Shown: positions 35,900-46,363, numbered from the stretch's first letter. The stretch: DNA of 64,000 nucleotides from Brevinema_A sp051649245 (GCA_051649245.1 JBOFGS010000012.1:124001-188000), one strand, 5' to 3'. The notes: generated by a model not told the origin, from the sequence alone. Program-made: numbers and translations.

Positions 35900-37003
35900 A
35901 TGGGATTTTCCTGTGGAATTGTTGGATTGCCAAATGTTGGTAAATCTACCCTTTTTAATGCATTAACTAAATCAGGTATTGCAAGTTCAAACTATCCTTT
36001 TTGTACTATTGATCCCAATGTTGGTATTGTTAATGTGCCTGATGAGCGTCTTCAAATATTGTCCGATCTCTCAAGATCTAAAAAAATAATCCCCACAACT
36101 GTTGAATTTGTTGATATTGCAGGTCTTGTAGAGGGTGCGTCCAAAGGCGAAGGATTAGGAAATCAATTTTTATCTAATATCCGTGATACGGATGCGATTG
36201 TCATGATGACACGTCTTTTTGATGATGAAGAAGTGATTCATGTTGCTGGTTCTGTGGATCCTGTACGAGATATTCAAATTATTCTTGATGAATTATCCTT
36301 AAAAGACCTTGAAACGATCCTCAATATTAAATCAAAACAAGAACGTCAAGCTAAAATTGGTAATAAAGACGCAAAAGAATTATTTGATCTTATGTGTATT
36401 TTAGAAAATACCTTAAGTGAAGGGAAATTACTTTATCAATGTCATACCTTAACTCCATCTCAACAAATCTTAACACATCATTATCGTTTTTTAACAAATA
36501 AGCCTATTTTATTAGTTGCTAATGTTGCGGAACATGAAGTAAATAATCCTTCGTCTAATATCCATTGGGATGCATTCACGAAAAAAGCAAAAGAACTCAA
36601 CACAAAAGTTCTCCATTTATCAGCAAAAATCGAACAAGAAATTTCAGAGCTTGATGATGTCGAAGCAAGAGAATATATCCAAGAGCTTGGATGGGAAGAT
36701 AGTGGTCTTAATCGTTTGATTAAAGCTGGGTATGAATTATTAGGATTGATTACATATCTGACGACAGGTGAAGTTGAAACAAGAGCATGGACGGTTAGGG
36801 ACGGATCTCTTGCTCCGGAGGCTGCTGGAGTGATTCATTCCGATATGCAAAAAGGATTTATTCGTATGGAAACAGTGTCTTTTGATGATTTGGTGGCAGC
36901 GGGTTCTTGGGCTAAAGCGCGTGAAAAAGGAACACTGCGTCAAGAAGGAAAAGAGTATATTGTTAAAGATGGTGATGTTGCTAATTTCTTATTTAATAAT
37001 TAA
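35900..37003 (+). CDS. ychF: Redox-regulated ATPase YchF
   Basis: YchF (OLA1) is an Obg-family P-loop protein that prefers ATP and associates with ribosomes. The 367-residue protein has the P-loop GLPNVGKSTLFNAL near residue 8, the G3 motif VDIAGLVEGASKGEGLGNQFL near 72, and the C-terminal TGS domain (EVETRAWTVRDG, AAGVIHSDMQKGFIRME). Length is normal. A GGAGG ribosome site precedes the ATG. It leads a three-gene unit with a TPR protein and murG. Confidence 0.96.
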   Translation: MGFSCGIVGLPNVGKSTLFNALTKSGIASSNYPFCTIDPNVGIVNVPDERLQILSDLSRSKKIIPTTVEFVDIAGLVEGASKGEGLGNQFLSNIRDTDAIVMMTRLFDDEEVIHVAGSVDPVRDIQIILDELSLKDLETILNIKSKQERQAKIGNKDAKELFDLMCILENTLSEGKLLYQCHTLTPSQQILTHHYRFLTNKPILLVANVAEHEVNNPSSNIHWDAFTKKAKELNTKVLHLSAKIEQEISELDDVEAREYIQELGWEDSGLNRLIKAGYELLGLITYLTTGEVETRAWTVRDGSLAPEAAGVIHSDMQKGFIRMETVSFDDLVAAGSWAKAREKGTLRQEGKEYIVKDGDVANFLFNN

Positions 37004-37014
37004 TCGAGGTTGTT

Positions 37015-38499
37015 ATGGATATGATGACTCTGTCTTTGATGTTTCTGGCAATGGTAGTAACAGCAATTCTTGGATATTATGTACTTCAGTTTTTATGGCC
37101 TCAACAAAATCATGAATTGGAGATTGTATCGCTGTTTGATCAAGGGGAATTTGAAAAAATTATTTCGATAACGAGTAGCTTATCGAAATATTCTAATTAT
37201 TTATCCATCATACTTTATGGAGCAAGATCTAGGATTAAATGCGAACAATATCAAGATGCATTGATTTGGTTTGAACATGCCTTACTGAAGATTCCTTCGC
37301 ACCATATAGACGATAGAGTGTTTGTTGAACTCGAAATAGCTGATATTTATACAAAATTAAAACAATTTAATAAAGCCGATATACATTATCGAACTGCAGT
37401 TTCCTTGAAAGAAGACCATGTACTTGCAAATTATAAGCTCGCTTATTTACATTTTACTCAGAAAAATTTTGAATCATGCCGTACTATTTTACGAACACTT
37501 CTTAAAAAGAATCCTAAACTTGCTGATGCAAGACGTCTCTATGCAGAATGTTTGGTAGAACTTCATCTTTATCCAAAAGCTGTTCGGCAATATGGTTTAC
37601 TAGCTCGTGCTGATGAAAAAATAGTTTCTTATAATTATGCAAAAGCGTTGAAAGCATTAAAAATTTATGAAAGAGCCGCAGAAGTTTATAAGATGCTCCT
37701 TGAACAAAACTTATTTCCTGAACATAGAGAAGAAATGATCTGTGATTTGGCTGAATTATATGTAATCTTGAAACTTTATCCAAAAGGTTTAGGTTTGATT
37801 GAACAATCCTTACCAAACATAAAATCTACAGTAGCAAAAATTACATTACATTATATTCGTGCGAATCTTTTTTTTCAACGTGGTGATAAAATGATAGCAC
37901 TTCAAGAATACAAAAATCTCCATGATCAAGCCCCAAATTATAAAGATTTAATAGCAATCCTTAATCTTTATGGAGAGTATTTGCAATATCCTTTTTTGTA
38001 TCATTATTTTACATCAAATGAATCTCTTTTTGAACAACTAACTACGTCTATTGTTGGACGATCTTCTGTTATTCTTAAACGAGATTTGAATTATTATATT
38101 ATTCAACGAGGTAATAATGTGCATCTGTTTTATCGAGATTTCTACAAGATACCGTCAAAATTACAGCATGAATTTGATCTTGTTATCAGGAGTCTTGAAG
38201 ATATTGATTTTTTACATGTTTGGAGCTTGAATGGAATGGAAGGGCATTATTCTCTAACAGGATCATCTTATAGATGTGTTTTGAGAACAGGACAAGATTT
38301 TTTAATTAATATTAAAGATATTGTTGCTAAATTAGAAATCCTCGAAGTACCTAAAAAAATAAGCTTTGTCCAAGGAGTACCAGATGCACCAGAGTTAGTT
38401 CCTATTGAAGACGAACATCGGCTTAAACAATTATTAAAAGATAAAAATTTAGAATCAATGATTAATGATGATATTTTGAATAGAGCTTTTGACAATTAA
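37015..38499 (+). CDS. Membrane-anchored TPR protein
   Basis: A 494-residue protein with an N-terminal membrane helix (about 4-28), then seven or more tetratricopeptide repeats (about 35-330; for example DALIWFEHALLKIPS, KADIHYRTAVSLKEDHVLANYKLA). The C-terminal region (about 330-494) is not repeat-like. TPRs mediate protein-protein contacts. It lies between ychF (11-base gap) and murG (10-base gap). It may take part in envelope assembly, but that is only suggested by position. Confidence 0.85.
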   Translation: MDMMTLSLMFLAMVVTAILGYYVLQFLWPQQNHELEIVSLFDQGEFEKIISITSSLSKYSNYLSIILYGARSRIKCEQYQDALIWFEHALLKIPSHHIDDRVFVELEIADIYTKLKQFNKADIHYRTAVSLKEDHVLANYKLAYLHFTQKNFESCRTILRTLLKKNPKLADARRLYAECLVELHLYPKAVRQYGLLARADEKIVSYNYAKALKALKIYERAAEVYKMLLEQNLFPEHREEMICDLAELYVILKLYPKGLGLIEQSLPNIKSTVAKITLHYIRANLFFQRGDKMIALQEYKNLHDQAPNYKDLIAILNLYGEYLQYPFLYHYFTSNESLFEQLTTSIVGRSSVILKRDLNYYIIQRGNNVHLFYRDFYKIPSKLQHEFDLVIRSLEDIDFLHVWSLNGMEGHYSLTGSSYRCVLRTGQDFLINIKDIVAKLEILEVPKKISFVQGVPDAPELVPIEDEHRLKQLLKDKNLESMINDDILNRAFDN

Positions 38500-38509
38500 A
38501 GGAGCTATT

Positions 38510-39598
38510 ATGCGTATGATTATTGGCGGCGGCGGTACTGGAGGGCATTTAGTTCCGGGTATTGCATTATCTCAAGAATTTAAATCCCAAGGACATGATA
38601 TCCGTTATATTTTAAGGACACAAGATTTATCATATGATATTACAACATTTCTTCAAGAAGAAGAAAAAATCACGGTATCATTATCAGGAATTTCACGAAA
38701 GATTTCTTTAGGATCTTTAAAAAATATTTGGTCCTTATTTATTCAATGGATTAAAGTATTTCGTCAGATTTACAAATTTAATCCTGATGTGATGATTGTG
38801 ACTGGTGGTTATGTATCTAATATTGTTGGATTATCTGCAGTATTAATGAGAAAACCGTTGTATATTTTGGAACAAAATAGTGCGGCTGGAGTAACCAATC
38901 GTTTTTGGAGTAAGTTTGCTGTTAAAGTTTTTTCAACTTTCCCTCTTCCACAATATATTAAGAAAAAAAAGATTTATTATACAGGAAATCCTCTGCTTTT
39001 TAAAGAACAACTTTCTGTGGAAGACGCAAAAGATATTTTTGAACTACCAAATAATGATAAAAAAATAATTGGGATCTCCGGTGGATCTCAAGGTGCAAAA
39101 TTTATTAATGAGATTGTATTAAAAATACTACCTCAATTAATCGCACAAAATTATCAAGTTATTTGGAGCTTAGGCACCAAAGAATATGATAGAATGATGT
39201 TAGAACAAAAATTAGCTTTTTTATCGGAGGAGCCTTTTAAAGATAATGTTCGGGTGTATCGTTTTATTGCTCGAATGGATGCTTTTTGGTCTGGATCAAG
39301 TATCGTGTTGGCTAGATCAGGAGCAGGAACAGTTTCTGAAGCATTATTTTTTAAAACTCCCACTCTTTTTGTTCCTATACATAATTCGCCTGATAATCAT
39401 CAATATTTGAATGCTAAATTTTTAGCTGATTTGAATTGTTCTTGTATCTTAGAAGAACCTATCCTGACTGATGAAAAATTATTAGCTACAATGTTAATTA
39501 TGTTAGATCATGCTGAAGAACTAAAACAATATTTTCCAAAACATGAACAAGAACCAGCAAAAATGATCGCTGATTATATTATTAAATCCATTTTTTAG
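38510..39598 (+). CDS. murG: UDP-GlcNAc:lipid I N-acetylglucosaminyltransferase MurG
   Basis: MurG adds GlcNAc to lipid I to make lipid II for peptidoglycan. The 362-residue protein has the donor/acceptor loop GGGTGGHLVPG at residues 6-16, VTGGYVSNIVGLSAV near 100, ISGGSQGAKFINE near 190 and SGAGTVSEALFF near 268. The ATG at 38510 is preceded by AAAGGAG; an in-frame earlier start would overlap the TPR gene. Its 3' end overlaps the convergent TPR gene by 17 bases. Confidence 0.96.
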   Translation: MRMIIGGGGTGGHLVPGIALSQEFKSQGHDIRYILRTQDLSYDITTFLQEEEKITVSLSGISRKISLGSLKNIWSLFIQWIKVFRQIYKFNPDVMIVTGGYVSNIVGLSAVLMRKPLYILEQNSAAGVTNRFWSKFAVKVFSTFPLPQYIKKKKIYYTGNPLLFKEQLSVEDAKDIFELPNNDKKIIGISGGSQGAKFINEIVLKILPQLIAQNYQVIWSLGTKEYDRMMLEQKLAFLSEEPFKDNVRVYRFIARMDAFWSGSSIVLARSGAGTVSEALFFKTPTLFVPIHNSPDNHQYLNAKFLADLNCSCILEEPILTDEKLLATMLIMLDHAEELKQYFPKHEQEPAKMIADYIIKSIF

Positions 39599-42299
39599 CT
39601 TCATTACTGTCAGGATATTGTGTTGTCAGTCTATCAATAAATTTCTGTACGTTTTCGCTATCGTTTAAAATAGCATATGTCATAATAATATTATCTAATG
39701 CCTTAGGTGTATATTTTTCATCATATTGAGAAATAATATTAATATATAACCTAAGGCTTTTTTTGTATTTATTTTGTTTATTGTATATTGAAGCTGCTTT
39801 GAATGCGGATTGAGGTCCTGTCACAGAATCTGTTAATTTATGAGTATCCAAAAAAATCTGTAAGGCTTCGTCCCATTTTTCTTCATTTTCAAATTTTGTT
39901 CCAAGCATTAATAAATATCGTGAACGTAGAGATAAATCACTAGTATTTCGGATCGCAATATCCAATTCTTCTATTGATGAATTAGGAGAATATTTTTTTT
40001 CTAAATAATTTCTAATGGTCTCTGCTTCAGATGAATGAGGATACTTAGCTAAAATAATATACTTTAGTTGATCATCTTTTTTAAGTTCTGATAATTTATA
40101 CATCACACTTGGAATTGAGTGATGAGAAGGATAAGTATCTAAAAAATTTTGTAATTTTATGATCGTTTCTGGTTTTTGTGCTTCTACATATCCCCATGTT
40201 TCTCGGAATGATGCATCCATAATGACATCTTTATTTTTAGAGTAAATAGGAATTTGTTGATAATGGTAGATTGCTTGATCAAATTTTTTATCTGTGAAAT
40301 ATGAATCACCAATTTTTGAATGGAGATCAACAAATATCATTCCATTTGAAAATTGTTCTTTTAATGTTTCTAAAATTGCAGTAGCTTTGTCAAGTTCTTT
40401 AATTTCAATATAACTACTAATGATTTCATTCCAAATTAATTCTTGTAAATTTGTTTGTGTACTTTTTTTCATACTAGACAGATATTTTTCATATTGTTTG
40501 ATCGCTTCTTTATGACGTTCTAAGTTTCTTAGAGTTGATCCTTCAGCTAAAAATAATTCTGTTTTTCGTTCTTTATTTTTTGTCAGTTCACCTGCTTCTT
40601 GAAATAAGGGTAACGCTTTTGCGTATTCTTTCGTGCGAAAAAAACTACGTGCATGGAGTTCTTTAAATTCAGATAGAATTTCTTTATTGTCTGTTTTGAT
40701 ACTCGACAAGTCTAAAATGTTTTGAAAATTTTCTGCTTTAAATGAAAGTTTTGCCAAAGCAAGCACACTATCAGGATATAATGGTGATGTAGAGAATGTA
40801 TTGGTAAATGTGGAAAAATTGTCCATTGCTTTTTTATGTTCTCGTAAGTTATACCTTGTTGCTCCTGCAAAATATAATGCTTGAGCTGATTCCAGAGCTT
40901 TCGGCCATTTTTGCCACACCTGATCATAATATTCTAATGAACGCACGGGTTCATCTTTGCTGTAAGTTCTTCCTAATCCAAGTAACGCATTACGCTTTAA
41001 TTGATCATTTTTAGAATATCTTATAATCTGCTGAAAATAGGAACGAGCTTTTGAGAGATCATTGAGATTAGCATAAGAATGACCAAGAAAAATAGCGATC
41101 TCTTCATTTTTTTGACTTTGTGGTTCTCGTATCAAGTATTCATCAAAATTTTGAATGCTTTTTTTAAACTCTTTATCTGCCATATAGCTCTTACCAAGCC
41201 AATAAAGTGCCTCATTGGCATAAGAACTGTAAGGAAATTCACGTTGAATTCTATTTGCTGTTCGTCTTGTTGACGTAGTGTCGCCTTTGATGTAGTATAC
41301 CTCTGCAATTTTTAATAGTGCCAATGCTTTTCTTGTGCCTGTAAAACCACTTTCAAACAAATAATATTTTAAAGCATTATCATAATTTTTAAGTGCTATA
41401 TCTACAGTAGCAAGCTCAGCTTTAGCTCTATCAATATAACGAGAATTTCGATGGTAGTTAATGAGTTTAGTTAGCAAACGATGGGCATTGGTAAAATCTT
41501 GATTTAGTTTATAAATAAGTGCAGATTTGTAAAGAGCTTCATCTTGGAAACGATTTACTTTGTTTGCAAGTGGTAAAAAATATTTTTGAGCTTCTTGATA
41601 ATTTTGTTCTGAAAGTTCTATTTCAGCAATCAAACGTTGTACTTTATCATTTGTGTTGTGTTCTAATATTTTGACCACATATTCTTTTGCTGCAGTTGGA
41701 TGGAAATGATTAAATTGATATAAAGCATATAAGTAATGTAATTCTTGACGATAAGGAGAATTTGGATAAGAGATTTCAAAATTGGTCATCAATTTTGAAA
41801 TCTCTGTATTTTTATTAAGAGATTTTTTATGATCAGATAAATAAAATGCTATTAGTTTTGCTTGAGCGATTTCTTTAAAGGATGTATTTGTGTTGTCGAT
41901 GATTATTTGTTTTAGATAAAATTCTGCATTTACTAAATCATTGTTTGTTATTGCGATATTTGCCAAATCAAGAAAAGCGCGTTGCTTGATTAAAATATTG
42001 GTAGATTCTGACAAAGGAATGAGCTGGCTTTTTGCTTCAGACAAGTGATTTATTTGATAGAGAGAATGACCTTTTAACCATTGTAGTTCTTCACGGATAG
42101 GATTTTGTTGAGTTTTAAAGTACATAGATAATTCTGTATTTAAAAGAGAAAATCGCCCTTGTTCAAATAAAGAAAGAAAGTGATTTCTTTCTTCCTGATG
42201 CAAGAGCTGTTTTATTGCAAACGCTTGATTTACAAAAGTTTCACTGTATCCAACGAAAGGGATACTCAGAAAAAAGATAAAAAAAAATAAAATTTTCAT
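39582..42299 (-). CDS. Large exported TPR protein
   Basis: A 905-residue protein with a signal peptide (KILFFFIFFLSIPFVGYS). At least a dozen tetratricopeptide repeats span almost the whole length, such as ALYWLGKSYMADKEFKKSI and NALLGLGRTYSKDEPVRSL. Such proteins serve as periplasmic scaffolds, for example in outer-membrane assembly or cell division, but nothing here identifies the partner. The ORF is complete and its end overlaps the murG end by 17 bases. No terminator hairpin is visible between them. Confidence 0.88.
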   Translation of the reverse strand: MKILFFFIFFLSIPFVGYSETFVNQAFAIKQLLHQEERNHFLSLFEQGRFSLLNTELSMYFKTQQNPIREELQWLKGHSLYQINHLSEAKSQLIPLSESTNILIKQRAFLDLANIAITNNDLVNAEFYLKQIIIDNTNTSFKEIAQAKLIAFYLSDHKKSLNKNTEISKLMTNFEISYPNSPYRQELHYLYALYQFNHFHPTAAKEYVVKILEHNTNDKVQRLIAEIELSEQNYQEAQKYFLPLANKVNRFQDEALYKSALIYKLNQDFTNAHRLLTKLINYHRNSRYIDRAKAELATVDIALKNYDNALKYYLFESGFTGTRKALALLKIAEVYYIKGDTTSTRRTANRIQREFPYSSYANEALYWLGKSYMADKEFKKSIQNFDEYLIREPQSQKNEEIAIFLGHSYANLNDLSKARSYFQQIIRYSKNDQLKRNALLGLGRTYSKDEPVRSLEYYDQVWQKWPKALESAQALYFAGATRYNLREHKKAMDNFSTFTNTFSTSPLYPDSVLALAKLSFKAENFQNILDLSSIKTDNKEILSEFKELHARSFFRTKEYAKALPLFQEAGELTKNKERKTELFLAEGSTLRNLERHKEAIKQYEKYLSSMKKSTQTNLQELIWNEIISSYIEIKELDKATAILETLKEQFSNGMIFVDLHSKIGDSYFTDKKFDQAIYHYQQIPIYSKNKDVIMDASFRETWGYVEAQKPETIIKLQNFLDTYPSHHSIPSVMYKLSELKKDDQLKYIILAKYPHSSEAETIRNYLEKKYSPNSSIEELDIAIRNTSDLSLRSRYLLMLGTKFENEEKWDEALQIFLDTHKLTDSVTGPQSAFKAASIYNKQNKYKKSLRLYINIISQYDEKYTPKALDNIIMTYAILNDSENVQKFIDRLTTQYPDSNEAKKWI

Positions 42300-42384
42300 A
42301 GCATTTTCTATTATAATAAATTATAATTTATTATATAATATTTTTTGTTTTTAATCAATCATCGATAATTAAGGAGTGATTTTT

Positions 42385-44706
42385 ATGAGCAAAGAACGTT
42401 TACTAGAGTTAAGAAACATTATTACGCATCATAATAAAGCATATTATTTGTACGATGCTCCTGAAATCAGTGACGCAGAATATGATATTTTATTTAGAGA
42501 ATTATTGGCATTGGAACAACAATACCCTGAGATGTATACATTGGATTCACCTGCATTAAAAGTAGGCACTGCCCCTCTTTCTTCTTTTCCTACACAAAAA
42601 CATCGCTATCGTATGTATAGTCTAGAAAATGCGATGAACGATGAAGAATTTCTTAATTTTTTCCATAATATTACTAATGTATCTGTTGCTTCTCTTGCTA
42701 CTCCCAGTATTGTGTTAGAATACAAATTTGATGGTTTAGCGATAGAACTTGTTTATAGAGATGGTGTATTGGTAGAAGCATCGACACGTGGTGATGGAGA
42801 ATTTGGAGAGCTTGTTACAGAAAATATTCGTACGATTAAAAACATACCTCTACGTCTTGAAGGCAATTATCCTGAAGAACTAGTTGTTTATGGTGAAGTT
42901 TTGATGCTCAAAGAAGAATTCCAAAAACTTAATCAACAACGACAAGCTAAAGGGGAAAAAGAATTTGCAAATCCAAGAAATGCGGCTGCAGGAAGTATCA
43001 GATTACTTGATTCCCGACAAACAGCACAGAGAAATTTATTTTTCTACGCCTATGACTGCCGTACTGAAGACAAATTATCCGATATTGGTTTGATTAATGC
43101 TCATACGTCTCGTATGGATCTTATTCAATCGATGGGATTTCAAATTTCTCCAGAACGTAAGATTGTTGATCCTGGAACTTTACATCAAGCATTTGAATAT
43201 TATCAATCAATTATTGCAAAACGCAGTTCTCTGCCTTTTGAGATTGATGGTCTTGTTGCAAAAGCGATTTTAGATGAAACTCGCGAAGAATTAGGCTATT
43301 CCGAACGTACCCCAAAATGGGCTATTGCTTGGAAATTTGAAGCAGAAGAAACACAAACCACATTACTAGATGTTGAATATGAGGTAGGACGTACCGGAGC
43401 ATTAACTCCTGTCGCTATACTCGAAGCTGTTGAGCTTGCTGGTGTAACCATTTCACGGGCAAGTCTACATAATTTTGATTATATTGCTGAAAATGATTTC
43501 AGAAAGGGTGATATTGTTATTGTTAAAAGAGCCGGTGACGTGATTCCTTTTGTTGTGAGACCTGTTATTGAAAAAAGACCTGCATCTGCTGAAAAAATTG
43601 TAGAACCTAAACAATGTCCTATCTGTGGACGAATGCCAGAGCGTGACAAAACGGCACTTGATGAAGAAACTCGAGTTCTTCGTTGTGTCAATACATCTTG
43701 TCGTGGATCTATAAAAGCTCGTTTAAAGTATTTTGTATCAAAACAAGGCCTCGATATCGATGGATTTGGTGATAGGCTGGTAGATATTTTATTTGATCAA
43801 GGATTCTTAGGATCTCCAGAAAATTCTTATATCGATTCTTTTGCAGCTGTTTTCAAATTAAAAGAGCATAGGGATGTGTTGATTGCTATAGATGGATTTG
43901 GTGAGAAAAGTATAGAAACCTTGTTGATGCAGATTGATCAGAAAAGAAATCCCACATTATCTCAATTTATTCAATCACTTGGTATCCGTAATATCGGTAC
44001 TGTTTCATCAAACAAATTAGCAAAGAAATTTATTAAACTTGATGAGTTTTTTGATGTTTATGATCAATATGGATTGGAGTTTCAGAAATTAACCCAAATT
44101 CATCACGCTCGTAATGAAATCAAAGCATTACAACTACAAAAAAAAGCATTAGAACATGAACCTTTACCAAATGACTACGAAGATCTTTTTTCACATAACC
44201 AAAAAAAAGATGAAAAAACAATTTTTTCAAACTATAAAAAACAATTAGATCAAAAGATCGCTCAACATCGAAAGATCGAGAGCGGATTAGTGGAAGAATT
44301 GATTTTAGGTGTGAATGCTACGGAAGAATTGGTTAAATTTTTTAGTGACGAAAGATCGCAAAAAGAACTCCGAGAAATTATCAATGCCGGTGTCTCTGTT
44401 CAGGATAATAAACCTCGAGTAACTTTTGATACTACGGAATTTTTTGGTAAGCGAATTTTGGTTACTGGAAAATCACTCAACCTTCCTTCTCGTCAAATGG
44501 TGAAAGAATTTATTATAGCACTTGGAGCATATCCTATGGCTGGTGTTACTTCGAATATTGATTTTTTGATTTCTTGTGAAAAGCCAGGTGTTGAAAAAAT
44601 TAAAAAAGCAAAAGAGCTTGGTATTACAATACTTGATGAGATTGATTTTATCAATAAAGTTGGGTATGATATACTTGATTTATTTACTTCAGAATATCAT
44701 AAATAG
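42385..44706 (+). CDS. ligA: NAD-dependent DNA ligase LigA with an insertion
   Basis: LigA seals nicks during replication and repair using NAD. The 773-residue protein has the adenylation lysine K114 in YKFDGLAIE, the OB-fold, the zinc finger (CPICG near 413, RCVNTSCRG near 435), helix-hairpin-helix repeats and a C-terminal BRCT domain (RILVTGKSLNLPSRQMVKEF near 695). It is about 100 residues longer than usual. A charged, Gln/Lys-rich stretch near 578-633 interrupts the helix-hairpin-helix region. The ATG at 42385 has AAGGAG before it. Confidence 0.95.
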   Translation: MSKERLLELRNIITHHNKAYYLYDAPEISDAEYDILFRELLALEQQYPEMYTLDSPALKVGTAPLSSFPTQKHRYRMYSLENAMNDEEFLNFFHNITNVSVASLATPSIVLEYKFDGLAIELVYRDGVLVEASTRGDGEFGELVTENIRTIKNIPLRLEGNYPEELVVYGEVLMLKEEFQKLNQQRQAKGEKEFANPRNAAAGSIRLLDSRQTAQRNLFFYAYDCRTEDKLSDIGLINAHTSRMDLIQSMGFQISPERKIVDPGTLHQAFEYYQSIIAKRSSLPFEIDGLVAKAILDETREELGYSERTPKWAIAWKFEAEETQTTLLDVEYEVGRTGALTPVAILEAVELAGVTISRASLHNFDYIAENDFRKGDIVIVKRAGDVIPFVVRPVIEKRPASAEKIVEPKQCPICGRMPERDKTALDEETRVLRCVNTSCRGSIKARLKYFVSKQGLDIDGFGDRLVDILFDQGFLGSPENSYIDSFAAVFKLKEHRDVLIAIDGFGEKSIETLLMQIDQKRNPTLSQFIQSLGIRNIGTVSSNKLAKKFIKLDEFFDVYDQYGLEFQKLTQIHHARNEIKALQLQKKALEHEPLPNDYEDLFSHNQKKDEKTIFSNYKKQLDQKIAQHRKIESGLVEELILGVNATEELVKFFSDERSQKELREIINAGVSVQDNKPRVTFDTTEFFGKRILVTGKSLNLPSRQMVKEFIIALGAYPMAGVTSNIDFLISCEKPGVEKIKKAKELGITILDEIDFINKVGYDILDLFTSEYHK

Positions 44707-44749
44707 AAACAATAATCCCTATTCTTATTGAATAGGGATTATTGTTTTT
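44707..44749 (+). terminator. Terminator of ligA
   Basis: AAACAATAATCCCTATTC and its complement form an 18-pair stem with a 5-base loop and a T-tract, directly after the ligA stop. Confidence 0.88.
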
Positions 44750-44794
44750 AAACTAAGTTTCAAGAATAAAACCTTGATCTTGATCTGTCATATT

Positions 44795-44823
44795 TTGAAA
44801 TTTATATAAATTACTGATATAAT
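44795..44823 (+). promoter_or_regulatory. Promoter for murB
   Basis: TTGAAA (44795-44800), 17 bases, perfect TATAAT (44818-44823), 29 bases before the murB start. Confidence 0.75.
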
Positions 44824-44852
44824 TAAGTAATATATGATTCGGAGTTTAAATA

Positions 44853-45815
44853 ATGTTTGATCAAAAAAATAGTTTGGCACTATTACAAAAAGCATTTCCA
44901 AAAATGAATTTTAATACAGAATGTATGCTGTCGGACTATACTTATATGAAAGTTGGTGGTAAAGCCGCAATCATGACATTTCCAGAATCTTTGAGTGATA
45001 TGACAGAATTACTCCAATTTTGTACAGAACAAAACATATTTTATATTGTCTTAGGAAAAGGTTCAAATCTTATCGTGAATGACGATGGAGTAGATGCTTT
45101 ATTTATTAATACTAACAATCTTGTTGCTATTTCGTTATTAAATAATACAATGATTACTGTTCAAACTGGTACAACTCTTAGTGCTGTCAGTGATTTTGCG
45201 TTGGTACATGAATTGAGTGGATTTGAATTTGCATGTGGTATTCCAGGTAGTGTAGGTGGTGCGATCTATATGAATGCCGGTGCTTATGATGGTGAAATGA
45301 AAAATGTAGTCTTTGAAACAAAGGCATTTGTCCCTCATAAAGGAATAGTAACCTTTAGTAATCAAGAACAACAATTTGCTTATCGAAAGAGTGTTTTTTC
45401 TAGTACCAATATGGTTGTTTTAGAAACAACAATTCATTTAATAAAAGATAATCCACAAAAGATTGCTGATAAGATTAATGATTTGACTAAAAAAAGAGAA
45501 GAGAAACAACCTCTAGATCTTCCAAGTTCTGGAAGTACATTCAAGAGACCTGATGGTTATTTTGCAGGTAAATTAATTACAGATGCAGGATTAAAAGGAT
45601 TTAGTGTAGGTGGTGCATCTGTGTCTGAAAAACACGCAGGTTTTATTGTTAATACAAATAATGCCACTGCTGATGATATTTTGAGATTAATCAATCATAT
45701 TCAAACAACAGTACAAGATAAATTTGGAGTAATTTTAGAACCAGAAGTGAAATTTCTTCAAAAAGATGGCACCTTTAAGAAGTTTCATTTGTGTTTTGCG
45801 AGAAAAGATAAATAA
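44853..45815 (+). CDS. murB: UDP-N-acetylenolpyruvoylglucosamine reductase MurB
   Basis: MurB makes UDP-N-acetylmuramic acid with FAD and NADPH. The 320-residue protein has YMKVGGKAAIMTFP near 31, LGKGSNLIVND near 68 (FAD), GIPGSVGGAIYMNAGAYDGEM near 128 and SSGSTFKRPDGYFAGKLI near 229, with the catalytic Ser in that last segment. The architecture and length fit MurB. It has its own promoter, and its last 31 bases overlap the convergent gene. Confidence 0.96.
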   Translation: MFDQKNSLALLQKAFPKMNFNTECMLSDYTYMKVGGKAAIMTFPESLSDMTELLQFCTEQNIFYIVLGKGSNLIVNDDGVDALFINTNNLVAISLLNNTMITVQTGTTLSAVSDFALVHELSGFEFACGIPGSVGGAIYMNAGAYDGEMKNVVFETKAFVPHKGIVTFSNQEQQFAYRKSVFSSTNMVVLETTIHLIKDNPQKIADKINDLTKKREEKQPLDLPSSGSTFKRPDGYFAGKLITDAGLKGFSVGGASVSEKHAGFIVNTNNATADDILRLINHIQTTVQDKFGVILEPEVKFLQKDGTFKKFHLCFARKDK

Positions 45816-46363
45816 GAATTTTTGTACGCTGTAAGGATTTTTTCTGCTTCTTTGTATTGTTTTTGAGAAATAAGTAATGTGGCAAAATTTAATGAAATTT
45901 TAGTGCCATGATGAAAGTTTTCGTTTGTTATGTCTTTTGTCATGATATGTTGATATTCATTTTTGACAGTATCAATATTTCCAGCATCTTGAACTAAATC
46001 GTCAAAAGATCTTAACTCATACAATTCCGTAGGAGTTTCATATTGTTTATTTATCAGATGAGCACAGATTTGACATTGTTCTTTAGCTAAATTTAATTGA
46101 TTGATTTTGAGAAAGAGATCTGCAAGAAGTTCATGAACTTTAAGATGTTCAAAATTTGAAATTTCCAAGTTTACTAAGTTTTGTAGAGCATCGATGTAAT
46201 TTTCATTTAAAAGTTGTTTTTCTGCTTGATCCAAGATCGTATCAAACTCTTCAAGAGCAACAGTAACAGCTTTTGGTAACTTAAAACTTTGAGTTTCATG
46301 ATGAATAGTGACTCTTTTTTGTGTTTGAGCTGTTGGAGCAAAATTTTTATAAATTTTTCCCAT
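45785..46363 (-). CDS. Small helical-repeat (TPR-like) protein
   Basis: A 192-residue soluble protein. The region 45-180 has paired helices of TPR type (LLNENYIDALQNLVNLEIS, VHELLADLFLKINQLNLAKEQC, NFATLLISQKQYKEAEKILTAYK). No signal peptide. Function unknown. Its 3' end overlaps murB by 31 bases on the opposite strand, and AAGGG precedes its ATG. Confidence 0.72.
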   Translation of the reverse strand: MGKIYKNFAPTAQTQKRVTIHHETQSFKLPKAVTVALEEFDTILDQAEKQLLNENYIDALQNLVNLEISNFEHLKVHELLADLFLKINQLNLAKEQCQICAHLINKQYETPTELYELRSFDDLVQDAGNIDTVKNEYQHIMTKDITNENFHHGTKISLNFATLLISQKQYKEAEKILTAYKNSYLSFLAKHK

